Assembly: GCA_028288485.1 (NCBI GenBank)
Contig: JAQBNO010000120.1
Span: 1-64,000, forward strand
Source: Segetibacter sp.
GTDB lineage: Bacteria; Bacteroidota; Bacteroidia; Chitinophagales; Chitinophagaceae
Direction of reading: 5' to 3'
Length of the DNA: 64,000 nt
The notes below the pieces were generated by a model. The model searched no databases. It had not been told where the DNA came from and was given only the letters and a program-made list of their open reading frames with translations. Below, piece by piece: positions 7,141 to 15,645 of this stretch. Positions within the stretch are counted from its first letter, which is position 1. The number at the start of each line of letters is the position of its first letter. Both the position numbers and the translations under genes were made by a program.

Positions 7141-7421
7141 CGGGTTGAAAATACGCGATAAAAAATTTGAAATAAAAACAAAAAGAGATTCACGACAAGT
7201 AGCCAACGGGGAATACCGGTTTCCTTTTTATTTAATGCCACAACTGCCACCCACAATGCAAATATTGCATTTATAAAAACAGACAATACCCAGCCTGTAA
7301 TAATAACAAATTCGTTAAACCCCGGTGGAATAGTAAAATGAGTATGGCGCAGTAATAAACAAAGAATAAAAAAAAGATTACAAATAAATGCTACCCGTGC
7401 AAGAAATGAAAGCCACCTCAT
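7137..7421 (-). CDS. Small membrane protein coupled to yhhQ
   Basis: 94 residues from the ATG at 7421 (MRWLSFLARVAFICNLFF). A longer frame begins with TTG at 7511, but its first 30 residues are polar and unlike the rest. Three hydrophobic segments are visible. No function is recognised; it looks like a Bacteroidota-specific small membrane protein. Its stop overlaps the yhhQ start (ATGA), so the two are very likely co-translated. Confidence 0.6.
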   Translation of the reverse strand: MRWLSFLARVAFICNLFFILCLLLRHTHFTIPPGFNEFVIITGWVLSVFINAIFALWVAVVALNKKETGIPRWLLVVNLFLFLFQIFYRVFSTR

Positions 7422-7623
7422 GAAATAATTTCGCGTAAAGTAATGTAAAATTCTTTCTTCCTCTATATTAGCAAATGGAGCTTCGGCATTTGAAACAAGA
7501 AAAGAACACAATGAATTGCCCCGAATAATTCCTGTTAAAGTTTGTATGGTTTCAACTACAAAAAACCATCACATTAGTTTTCATAGAAAATAGCATTATT
7601 TTGCCAACCGTTAATTTATATAC

Positions 7624-10122
7624 ATGAAGAATTTCGACTGGAAGAAGATTTTACCCCATGTTTACGCTATTGGTATTTTTTTGATTGTGTCCGTTTTTTA
7701 TTGTAGTCCGGCCCTGCAGGGAAAAGTATTACAACAAAGCGACGTTGTGCATTGGAAGGGAATGGCGCAAAACGGAATAAATTACAAGGAGGCACATGGT
7801 CACTTTCCCCTATGGAATACCAACCTTTTCAGCGGCATGCCTAACTACCAGGTAACACTTGAAAGCAAAAGTTTCCTGGTTGATTTTGGTAAAATTTTAT
7901 CACTTGGGTTACCAAAACCTATAAGCTTCTTTTTTCTTGCATGTGTTTGTTTTTATATATTATGTATGGCTTTTCGAAGCAATTTTGTCGTTGCTGTTTT
8001 AGGAAGCCTTGCTTATGCTTATGCAACCTATAACCCTATAATAATATCAGTAGGCCACGAAACAAAAATGATGGCGATTGCATATATGCCGGCTCTTTTA
8101 GCCGGATTGATTTTGTTGTATCAAAAGAAATATGTGTTGGGATTAACGGTCACCGCCCTCTTTGCCACTCTTGAAATCGGAGCAAACCATCCCCAAATAA
8201 ATTATTACTTTATAATTATTGCCTTCTTTATGACTGTTGCCTACATTATTCAGTGGATTAAGGCAAAAGAGTGGAAACATTTATTCATAGCACTTGGCTT
8301 AGCTGTTTTAGGAGGACTTATTGGTGTGGGCAATGCCGCGGTTTCCCTGCTTACTACGGCAGATTATGCAAAATACACCATGCGCGGTGGTAAAACGATA
8401 GAAGGCTCAGGAGCACAAATGAAGCAGGTAAAAACAACAGGACTGGATGTTGATTATGCACTTAATTACAGTGCGGGAAAAAGCGAGTTTCTTACATTTT
8501 TAATGCCCAACGTGTTCGGTAGCAGCAGTTCAGAAACTTTTGATGAAAACTCTAAAGTTGTTACCGCATTAACAGAAAAAAACATCCCTGAAAATACTGC
8601 TGTTCAAATAGCAACTCAATTACCAAAATATTGGGGCGGTATAGAATCGGGCACTTCAGGACCAGTTTATTTTGGCGCTATTATTTGCATGTTATTTCTT
8701 ATAGGGCTTGTAACGGTTAAAAATGAAAACAGGTGGTGGATTTTGGCTGCTACTGTTTTTGCTCTTTTGCTGTCTTGGGGCTCTTACTTCTTAGGCTTCA
8801 ATAAATTTCTGTTAGCAAATTTACCATTCTACAATAAATTCAGGGCTCCTTCGATGGCGCTTGTTATTCCGCAGCTCTTATTTCCTCTTATGGCGGTACT
8901 GTGCCTGCAGCAAATTTTCTTTCAGCCCAATGCTAAACAGGAACTACAAAAATCATTTAAGAAAATCCTTTATATAAGCGGAGGAACATTTGTAATCTTG
9001 ATACTCATGTATTTCCTTAATGATTACAATGGTTCCATTGATCCACAGGTTATAAAAGGTTATACTGACCCTCAAACCGGCAGTAACGAATTCGGCCGCC
9101 AGATAGTTAATGCTATGATACAGGAAAGAAAATCGATGTTTGGTTCCGGCATTTTCAGGGCAATTATTTTTGCCGGTATTACTGTGGGTGCTCTGTATTT
9201 ATATACTAAAAACACGGTTAAGCCGGTTCTCATCGTTACTGCATTTATAGTAATAAACACAATCGACTTATTTACCATTGACACTAAATACCTCAATCGT
9301 GACAGTTATATTGAATCGGACTCTTACGAATCAGGAAACTTCACCCCCACGGCAGCAGACAATCAAATATTACAAGATAAAGATCCGCACTTTAGGGTGT
9401 ATAATCTAGCTCCCGACAGATACCAGGAGTCGATCACTGCTTATTTCCACAGGTGCGTTGGTGGATACCATCCGGCGAAACTTAGAATTTACCAGGATCT
9501 AATTGAAAACCACCTGTCGAAAAACAACATGAGCGTTTTAAATATGCTCGACACTAAGTATTTTCTTATCCCGCCACAGCAACAGCAGCAGCAACAAGGC
9601 CAGTCAACGGTTCAAAGAAATGATAGCGCTATGGGTGCATGCTGGTTTGTAAAAGAAGTGAAATTTGTAAACGGCCCGGTAGAAGAAATAAAAGCGTTAG
9701 ACAATTTCAATCCTGCTACAACGGCTTTTGTCGACAACTCTTTCAAATCGATAGCAACGACCGCTACCGGTGCAGATCCTGCTGCTAAAATATCTTTAGT
9801 TAGTTACGATAACGACGATATAAAATATACTTCTGCAAGTACTACAAACCAGTTTGCAGTGTTTAGTGAAATTTATTATCCGGCAGGTTGGAATGCATAC
9901 ATCGATGGTAAAAAGACCGATTACTGCAAAACAAATTATGTACTCAGGGGCATGGTTGTTCCCGCCGGCAACCACACAATAGAATTTAAATTTGAACCGG
10001 AGTCGTATTATAAAGGGCAAACTTTTGTTTACATTTCTAATATACTATTGTGGCTTTCTATTTTGGCATCGTTGTTTGTTGCTTTTAGAAAACCAATAAT
10101 GAAAGAAACTAAAAAGGCATAA
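7624..10122 (+). CDS. YfhO-family large membrane protein
   Basis: 832 residues. Many membrane helices fill residues ~15-500, with a soluble region from ~560 and a last helix near the C-terminus. Family marks include GHFPLWNTNLFSGMPNYQ near residue 60, NFVVAVLGSLAYAYATYNPI and, near the end, YYPAGWNAYIDGK. The last is the conserved extracytoplasmic motif of YfhO proteins. Bacillus YfhO is linked to glycosylation of lipoteichoic acid, and Bacteroidota homologues are treated as GT-C-like glycosyltransferase candidates. A run of seven glutamines (652-658) sits in the soluble part. The following gene is a family-2 glycosyltransferase. Confidence 0.85.
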   Translation: MKNFDWKKILPHVYAIGIFLIVSVFYCSPALQGKVLQQSDVVHWKGMAQNGINYKEAHGHFPLWNTNLFSGMPNYQVTLESKSFLVDFGKILSLGLPKPISFFFLACVCFYILCMAFRSNFVVAVLGSLAYAYATYNPIIISVGHETKMMAIAYMPALLAGLILLYQKKYVLGLTVTALFATLEIGANHPQINYYFIIIAFFMTVAYIIQWIKAKEWKHLFIALGLAVLGGLIGVGNAAVSLLTTADYAKYTMRGGKTIEGSGAQMKQVKTTGLDVDYALNYSAGKSEFLTFLMPNVFGSSSSETFDENSKVVTALTEKNIPENTAVQIATQLPKYWGGIESGTSGPVYFGAIICMLFLIGLVTVKNENRWWILAATVFALLLSWGSYFLGFNKFLLANLPFYNKFRAPSMALVIPQLLFPLMAVLCLQQIFFQPNAKQELQKSFKKILYISGGTFVILILMYFLNDYNGSIDPQVIKGYTDPQTGSNEFGRQIVNAMIQERKSMFGSGIFRAIIFAGITVGALYLYTKNTVKPVLIVTAFIVINTIDLFTIDTKYLNRDSYIESDSYESGNFTPTAADNQILQDKDPHFRVYNLAPDRYQESITAYFHRCVGGYHPAKLRIYQDLIENHLSKNNMSVLNMLDTKYFLIPPQQQQQQQGQSTVQRNDSAMGACWFVKEVKFVNGPVEEIKALDNFNPATTAFVDNSFKSIATTATGADPAAKISLVSYDNDDIKYTSASTTNQFAVFSEIYYPAGWNAYIDGKKTDYCKTNYVLRGMVVPAGNHTIEFKFEPESYYKGQTFVYISNILLWLSILASLFVAFRKPIMKETKKA

Positions 10123-10184
10123 TTGATGGTTTAGCGTTTTGTACGAATAATTGTGGTACGAGCATCTGTTTATTATGGAATCTT

Positions 10185-10205
10185 CGTTGCGTCGCACACT
10201 TGTAC
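10185..10205 (-). repeat. GTACAAG...CAACG family repeat
   Basis: On the minus strand GTACAAG, TGTGCGACG, CAACG. It lies in the 149-bp spacer between the YfhO gene and the next glycosyltransferase. Confidence 0.5.
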
Positions 10206-10271
10206 ATTTTGCTAAACTCGCTGCAATCGCCCTATTGAACCGTTACCCGACATAAAAGCATTGACCTTTTG

Positions 10272-11189
10272 ATGAATGAACATTTAAGAATTTCTGTTAT
10301 CATTTGCTCATACAATCGTGAACAATATATAATAGACGCAGTTGACAGTTTATACAATCAAACATTATCAAAAGAACGGTATGAGGTAATTGTAGTAGAT
10401 AATAACAGCGTTGATAACACCAAAAGTCTTTGCTTAGAATATATTCAATCCCATCACGGCTATAACATTTATTATCTCGAAGAAAACAAGCAGGGAGCTT
10501 CTTTTGCAAGGAATACCGGTGCAGCTTTTGCCAAATTCCCACTCCTTGCCTTTATGGATGACGATGCAGTTGCTGATGAAGACTATTTAGAACGAATAGT
10601 TACCTTCTTTAAGGAACATCCCGATGCTGATGGTTTAGGCGGCCGCATTATTCCAAAATATATTCCTTCAGAACCGGGGTGGATGTCGCACTACGTTTCC
10701 TCGTTAGTAGGGAACTTCCATTACAGTGAAAAGGTAGAAGTATTCAGGCCCGGAAAGTATCCGCTCGAGTCAAACATGATAGTAACCAAAAAAGACTTTG
10801 ATGAAGTCGACGGCTTTAATACTTTATTACCGGGCGTTGTAGGCACTTTACGTATTGGTGGTGAGGGCAAGGATTTTTTCATGAAGCTCCAGGCGCTAAA
10901 CCGAAGAATTTACTACGATCCTGCTGTAAGGGTGCAACATGTGGTTGAAGTAAAGAAACTGACATCCGAATACATGTACCGCGTAGCATCCGGAATTGGA
11001 CGTGGGGAAAGAGTACGAATGCTATCAAAAGGCAGCTTTGCTTATTTAAAAAAAATTGTTGAGTACCTGTTTAAACTCTGCGCCTCTTTCATTCTCGGTA
11101 TTAAATACACTTTACAGGGGCATCCGGCAAAAGCGTGGCCGGTAATTAAATTCAGGATTGATGCATTGAAGGGGTTGATGAATAGGTGA
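10272..11189 (+). CDS. Family-2 glycosyltransferase
   Basis: 305 residues from ATG 10272, chosen over a TTG one codon earlier. GT-A fold marks: ISVIICSYNR at 7-16, VVDNNS at 41-46, and the metal-binding acidic cluster MDDD at 95-98. A GEGKDFFMKL stretch near residue 200 supplies the later acidic motif, and a hydrophobic segment follows near 265. It transfers an activated sugar to an unknown acceptor, probably in surface glycan assembly given the glycosyltransferase genes to the right. Confidence 0.85.
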   Translation: MNEHLRISVIICSYNREQYIIDAVDSLYNQTLSKERYEVIVVDNNSVDNTKSLCLEYIQSHHGYNIYYLEENKQGASFARNTGAAFAKFPLLAFMDDDAVADEDYLERIVTFFKEHPDADGLGGRIIPKYIPSEPGWMSHYVSSLVGNFHYSEKVEVFRPGKYPLESNMIVTKKDFDEVDGFNTLLPGVVGTLRIGGEGKDFFMKLQALNRRIYYDPAVRVQHVVEVKKLTSEYMYRVASGIGRGERVRMLSKGSFAYLKKIVEYLFKLCASFILGIKYTLQGHPAKAWPVIKFRIDALKGLMNR

Positions 11190-11317
11190 AGAAGTTGCAA
11201 GCTTACCCGTTTCCAAATACACCGTAACCGATTGCGCATCAATCCCTTTACTTAGGCAGTTATTCTCCATTGCGTAGTCGATGACAAAGTCCGGATATTC
11301 TTCATGTTTACTGATCA

Positions 11318-11602
11318 CGTTTGTTTTTCTTTTTTTCTTGATAACAAAAGAAACAAAAAAATCAAGACTTTATAGAAAAGACTAAAAATTAGCGGGACAG
11401 GCTAAAATAATATAAGTTACAACGGAAGAATAAAAACGGGCTTTGGCAGGACTTACAAACAAAAAACACTACCAGGCTTCGGTAACATCTATTTCATTTA
11501 CTTCGGTAATTTTTATTTTTTTTAATGGTCTCAATGATTGCTTCGCAGTTCTTAACGCCTCTCCCGCTAATTTTCTTCACGCCTTTTCTATAAGGTCGCG
11601 GG
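11318..11602 (-). repeat. Dispersed ~280-bp repeat, copy 2
   Basis: Reverse-complement relative of 441-668, with the same block order. It is about 55 bp longer, having an extra segment between GGCGTTAAGAA and GAAATAGATGTTACCGAAG. It contains the same TCTTGATTTTTTTG...ATCAAGAAAAAAAG hairpin. Confidence 0.5.
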
Positions 11603-11739
11603 AAGAAAGATGTTGGTAGTTTGTTGTTAAAACAGAATAAGCATGAAAAACAAATGCTGAAGCCACAGTAGCACTACTGGTTAATCAAGGTACAAGGAAA
11701 GAAACGGGATGTGAACGTTTCTTTCTTCATTTTTCTTTG

Positions 11740-11773
11740 GTTACTTTCTTTTCATCAAGGGAAAGAAAGTAAC
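11740..11773. repeat. Perfect 12-bp-stem hairpin
   Basis: GTTACTTTCTTT and AAAGAAAGTAAC flank a 10-base loop. The form resembles hairpins scattered in Bacteroidota spacers. It does not follow a gene closely enough to be called a terminator. Confidence 0.4.
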
Positions 11774-11896
11774 AAACCTTGCACATAGGGAGGCCGTTAC
11801 ACAAATAGTGTTTGTAGTAGCAGCTTAAGTCGATAACTCGAATTTCGATTACAAATTACCAGTTTTCCGCCCGGTTTATTGCCATGTAAGACGGCA

Positions 11897-11916
11897 GTAC
11901 AAGGGAGTGACACAAC
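11897..11916 (+). repeat. GTACAAG...CAAC family repeat
   Basis: GTACAAG, GGAGTGACA, CAAC on the plus strand; identical to the copy at 24566-24585. Confidence 0.5.
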
Positions 11917-11993
11917 AAAGGATGCCATAAAAACAAGGGTTGGTCCAATAAAAAGAACTGAATAAATACTGGATGATAGATTAATATTGAAAT

Positions 11994-12998
11994 TTAGAAC
12001 ATTTTGTAAAAGTGAGGCTTATTTTGAATAATGAGGGGTGATAGCGCCCACAACTTAAAAACGTTCTTGCCAAAGGCCAGCGCTTTACCCCATTCTCTAA
12101 AAGGATTTTTCAGTATAAGCAAACCGTAAAAAAAACTGCAGACAAAATAGACCAACAAACCCCAGGTATAGTTAAGCAATAAGATCAAAAACCAGGCAAC
12201 GCCGTACTGCTTTCGCACCCTCAAATGGTTTGATACCATCAGTTGCAAACCTTTTTTATCATACAGGTTATAATAGCCTTTTTCGTCCAGGTTTTGACTT
12301 TTATTGATCGTCGCTCCTTCAAGGTGAACAATATGCAAGTCGCCGAAAATGGCCAGTTTTCCGGCCTTTTTTAAACGGCTGCACCATTCGACTTCTTCTG
12401 CATATAGAAAAAAATCTTCGTCTAATAAACCAGCCTCTTCAACAGCCTGTTTTTTCACCATCAGGAAAGCGCCGCTGATCCAGTCAACTTCAGTAACTTC
12501 TTTTGCTTCCCTAACATTCGGCACTTTAGATTTGGTTGCATAACCAATCCACCTTATAAAGTCACCCCAATATGGAATGGGAAGCAAGTGGTTTAGGCCA
12601 CCTTTCACAAAGTAATTACCCGAAATTTGTGGCTCTTTATTTACGTCCAGCAATTGAACCCCAACGGCTATATATCCTGATAGTTGAAGCCGGTTATAAC
12701 AAGCAGCTATCGAATTATCTATTGCAAGGGTATCAGGGTTCAGCAATAATATAGTATCGCCCTTTGCGATTCTGATTCCGGCGTTATTTGCCCTTGCAAA
12801 ACCGGAATTGTAATTCATATTGATCCAAATAACCCCGGGAAAATTGCTGGTAATTATCGCTTCACTTTTATCGTTCGAGCCATTATCAACTACTATTATT
12901 TCATAATGAAGACCAGTGGTAAATGTCGTTACGGAACGTATACATTCGAGGATAAAATCAGCAGAACGGTAGTTGACAATGATAACAGATAAAAGCAC
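11994..12998 (-). CDS. Family-2 glycosyltransferase, rhamnosyltransferase-like
   Basis: 334 residues. MLLSVIIVNYRS begins the GT-A fold, with VVDNGSND at 36-43, a GFARANNAGI stretch near 68 and NPDT near 91 as the donor/metal site. WISGAFLMVKKQ and EEVEWCSRLKKAG follow. This pattern is typical of WbbL/RfbF-like rhamnosyltransferases. The C-terminus carries two hydrophobic segments that may anchor it to the inner membrane. It starts 6 bp after the stop of the upstream glycosyltransferase, so the two form an operon. Confidence 0.85.
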   Translation of the reverse strand: MLLSVIIVNYRSADFILECIRSVTTFTTGLHYEIIVVDNGSNDKSEAIITSNFPGVIWINMNYNSGFARANNAGIRIAKGDTILLLNPDTLAIDNSIAACYNRLQLSGYIAVGVQLLDVNKEPQISGNYFVKGGLNHLLPIPYWGDFIRWIGYATKSKVPNVREAKEVTEVDWISGAFLMVKKQAVEEAGLLDEDFFLYAEEVEWCSRLKKAGKLAIFGDLHIVHLEGATINKSQNLDEKGYYNLYDKKGLQLMVSNHLRVRKQYGVAWFLILLLNYTWGLLVYFVCSFFYGLLILKNPFREWGKALAFGKNVFKLWALSPLIIQNKPHFYKMF

Positions 12999-13004
12999 AG
13001 TTAA

Positions 13005-13946
13005 TTAGTTTTTTTTAGCCGTTAAGTAACTAATCATCATAAAGAACTTTGAAAGTAAGCCCATTTTCAAAATCGATGGCGAAAGTTTCTGTTGCAATGA
13101 AAGCATTTGAACTATTATAGGCGGTATGTCTTTATATTCAACTCCTGCCCTTGCGAGGTCTTCTGTTGTTCTCACGTTATAATTGCGCAATAACCGCCAA
13201 TAGTAATCGTAAATTAAAATGTCTTTGAAAGCTTCTTTTTCCAGCTTGTTGGCGAACCAGGTGTTCTCCTTTAAAATAATCGTGTCATTGGTTCTGCAGA
13301 AAACGGTGGTTTGGTCTTCGTGAATACCGATGCTCACCAAATGTTTCTGAATGTATTTATATTTATGCCCCTTTTTAAGAATCCTCACATAATAGTCAAC
13401 GTCGACCAGCCAGATAAATTTTTCATCGTACCTGGTATTCACCCGGCTTCTCAGCATGGTATTGCTTGGCGGGCCAATTACCTGTGCCAGTAATAAATGA
13501 TTTGGATTTTCACTCATTGTATGGAGTAAAGAAGGACGCGCCTGGAGAATTACCTTCTTCCCTGTTTCTTCGATTGCCGTGTTTTGACAAAACACAAAAT
13601 CAATTTCCGGGTTGTCTTCGAATGCTGTAACATAAGTCTTAATTGCATCGGGATCGTGAAACCAATCATCCTGGTGCAGCAATAATTTTAGCTCGCCTGA
13701 GCTTTTATCCAATGCTGCATTCCAGTTTGCAGGACTTGTTAAAGCAGGTTGGTTGTGATAATATTTAATAGCAAGTTCACTTATATAAGGCTCTATAGCT
13801 ATTTTTATGCTTTCATCGGGAGAATCATCTGAAATGATAATTTCTATGTTCTTATAGGACTGTTGTAGTATCGACTGCAAACCTCTTACAACATAAGCAG
13901 GTTTTTTATACGCGGGAATACCAATACTAACAAGAGGACCAAACAT
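13005..13946 (-). CDS. Family-2 glycosyltransferase
   Basis: 313 residues. LVSIGIPAYKKPAYV opens the fold, SDDSPD (39-44) is the first acidic motif and HQDDW (91-95) the DxD-like motif. A third region, WLVDVDYYVRILKKGHKY, holds further acidic residues. The start MFGPLVSIGIPAY needs no extension and lies only 9 bp from the divergent methyltransferase start. First gene of a two-gene minus-strand operon. Confidence 0.85.
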   Translation of the reverse strand: MFGPLVSIGIPAYKKPAYVVRGLQSILQQSYKNIEIIISDDSPDESIKIAIEPYISELAIKYYHNQPALTSPANWNAALDKSSGELKLLLHQDDWFHDPDAIKTYVTAFEDNPEIDFVFCQNTAIEETGKKVILQARPSLLHTMSENPNHLLLAQVIGPPSNTMLRSRVNTRYDEKFIWLVDVDYYVRILKKGHKYKYIQKHLVSIGIHEDQTTVFCRTNDTIILKENTWFANKLEKEAFKDILIYDYYWRLLRNYNVRTTEDLARAGVEYKDIPPIIVQMLSLQQKLSPSILKMGLLSKFFMMISYLTAKKN

Positions 13947-13955
13947 AAAACAGCT

Positions 13956-14792
13956 ATGAGCAAATTAGCAGCAAATATAGTTAAAGGCATCATCGGACGA
14001 CTTAGCGGGAAAAAAAAGAAGAGTAGTGGCTCCAGGGTGTCGTGGCTCCAGGAAAAGCTGCTGAAACACGAGGACGATGTAAAAGAAAAAACCATCACAC
14101 TTAATAATATCTCCGTTTGCTATAAAAGGCCCTATGAAGTTTTACATACTTACAAAGACATTTTCGAGAATGAAATTTATAAGTTTAGTACAAGCAGTAC
14201 GAGGCCGGTTATTATCGACTGCGGCGCTAACATCGGTTTAAGCGTTATTTATTTTAAACGTCTTTACCCCACTGCGAAATTAATAGCTTTTGAACCTGAT
14301 CCCGGTATTTTTGAGCTACTTGAAAAGAATATAAGGTTGAATAATTTACAGGATGTTGAATTACATCAATCCGCGGTGTGGACCGAGAACGGCAGCATTA
14401 GCTTTTCAGCAAATTCAACAGAAGCAAGTCACATTTCTGAAAATGCCGACCCGACGACTGCACAGCAGGTAAAAACTGAAAGATTAGCTGATTTTTTAAG
14501 TTTGGTGGAAAAGATTGATTTTTTAAAAGTAGATATCGAAGGCGCCGAATGGAAAGTAATGTTAGACTGTGCTCGCCATCTTTCTAAAATTCAGAATATG
14601 TTTATTGAGTACCATGGCAAAGCACATGAAACAAATAAACTCGCTGACCTACTGCAATTGTTTCAACAGCACAACTTCAGCACCTACATAAAAAATGCAG
14701 CAGATACATTAGACTACCCTTTCATCAATAAAACAACCAACAGCGTGTACGATGTTCAGTTAAATATCTTCTGTTATAAAACCAATAACTAA
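13956..14792 (+). CDS. FkbM-family methyltransferase
   Basis: 278 residues. The S-adenosylmethionine motif DCGANIGLS lies at 88-96 and the acidic adenosine-binding motif FEPD at 112-115. The KVDIEGAEW block at 191-199 is diagnostic of the FkbM family. A basic stretch GKKKK at 18-22 precedes the domain. Family members O-methylate sugars or small molecules, so here it may cap or decorate a glycan. Its stop overlaps the next gene's start (TAATG), giving a coupled pair. Confidence 0.88.
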   Translation: MSKLAANIVKGIIGRLSGKKKKSSGSRVSWLQEKLLKHEDDVKEKTITLNNISVCYKRPYEVLHTYKDIFENEIYKFSTSSTRPVIIDCGANIGLSVIYFKRLYPTAKLIAFEPDPGIFELLEKNIRLNNLQDVELHQSAVWTENGSISFSANSTEASHISENADPTTAQQVKTERLADFLSLVEKIDFLKVDIEGAEWKVMLDCARHLSKIQNMFIEYHGKAHETNKLADLLQLFQQHNFSTYIKNAADTLDYPFINKTTNSVYDVQLNIFCYKTNN

Positions 14793-15595
14793 TGGAGAAA
14801 AACCCTTTGATATCTGTTGTTATTCCGTGTTATAATGATGGAATGTATTTAATGGAAACGGTTGAAAAAGTAAAAAAACAAACGTATAGCAACTTCGAAA
14901 TTATCATAGTAAATGATGGCTCAACGGATATTGAAACATTAAAAACGTTAGACCTTATAGAAACAACAGGGGTGCGGGTTTTACATAAAGAAAATGGCAG
15001 AATGTCGTCGGCAAGAAACCATGGAGTAAAACATGCAAAAGGAACATTAATAGCAGCATTAGACGCAGATGATTACTTTCACCCTTCATTTTTCGACAAA
15101 GCTTTAGCTGTGCTGGAAAAACATGAAGAGGTGGCCGCTGTTTCAAGTTACATTCAGATGTTTGGTGAGTTTAAAAAAGTGTCGAAACCAAGAGGCGGCG
15201 ACGCCTATAATTTTCTTTTCTCGAGCCAGTGCCCGGCGTGTGCAATGGTAAGAAAATCGAGTTGGGATGAAATAGGCGGTTATGACGAAGAAATGAAAAA
15301 CGGCTACGAAGACTGGGAATTCTACATCCGCATTACAAAAAAAGGCTGGACGGTTCATATCATACCCGAAATCCTCTTTTATTACCGCCAGACAAAAAAG
15401 TCTACTCATAAAAATTTTACCTTACCTAACCGTGCCCAATTGATAAACTACCTGGTTGACAAACACAAAGATTGGTACGTGGAAAAGCTGAAGGAGCTAA
15501 TAATAAAAGAAGAAGTGATCTATATAAACAGCCGCATCTCCTTTCAAAGGATCGGTAAAATGATCGTCGACAGAATTAAAGGCAAATACGTATAA
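14792..15595 (+). CDS. Family-2 glycosyltransferase
   Basis: 267 residues. ISVVIPCYNDGMYL at the N-terminus, NDGSTD at 41-46, SSARNHGV at 72-79 and DADDYF at 91-96 make a complete GT-A motif set. MKNGYEDWEFYIRITKKGW carries the ED residues typical of the catalytic base region. It is translated in overlap with the FkbM gene, suggesting both act on the same glycan. Confidence 0.88.
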   Translation: MEKNPLISVVIPCYNDGMYLMETVEKVKKQTYSNFEIIIVNDGSTDIETLKTLDLIETTGVRVLHKENGRMSSARNHGVKHAKGTLIAALDADDYFHPSFFDKALAVLEKHEEVAAVSSYIQMFGEFKKVSKPRGGDAYNFLFSSQCPACAMVRKSSWDEIGGYDEEMKNGYEDWEFYIRITKKGWTVHIIPEILFYYRQTKKSTHKNFTLPNRAQLINYLVDKHKDWYVEKLKELIIKEEVIYINSRISFQRIGKMIVDRIKGKYV

Positions 15596-15645
15596 GAAAC
15601 ATTGTACAGCCGGTAGTAGGTTTCTAAATAAGTTATATCAACAGC

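Larger units (their letters stand above)
11190..11993. other. 800-bp gene-free spacer rich in repeats
   Basis: No credible gene. It holds a dispersed ~280-bp repeat (11318-11602), a strong hairpin (11740-11773) and a GTACAAG...CAACG word (11897-11916). A 68-codon minus frame (11112-11318) exists, but its 3' half is merely antisense to the glycosyltransferase, so it is not called. Confidence 0.5.

Noticed and set aside
11112-11318. 68-codon minus-strand frame after the glycosyltransferase
   Set aside because: The first half might be a small protein, but the second half is antisense to the conserved glycosyltransferase end; no family recognised.
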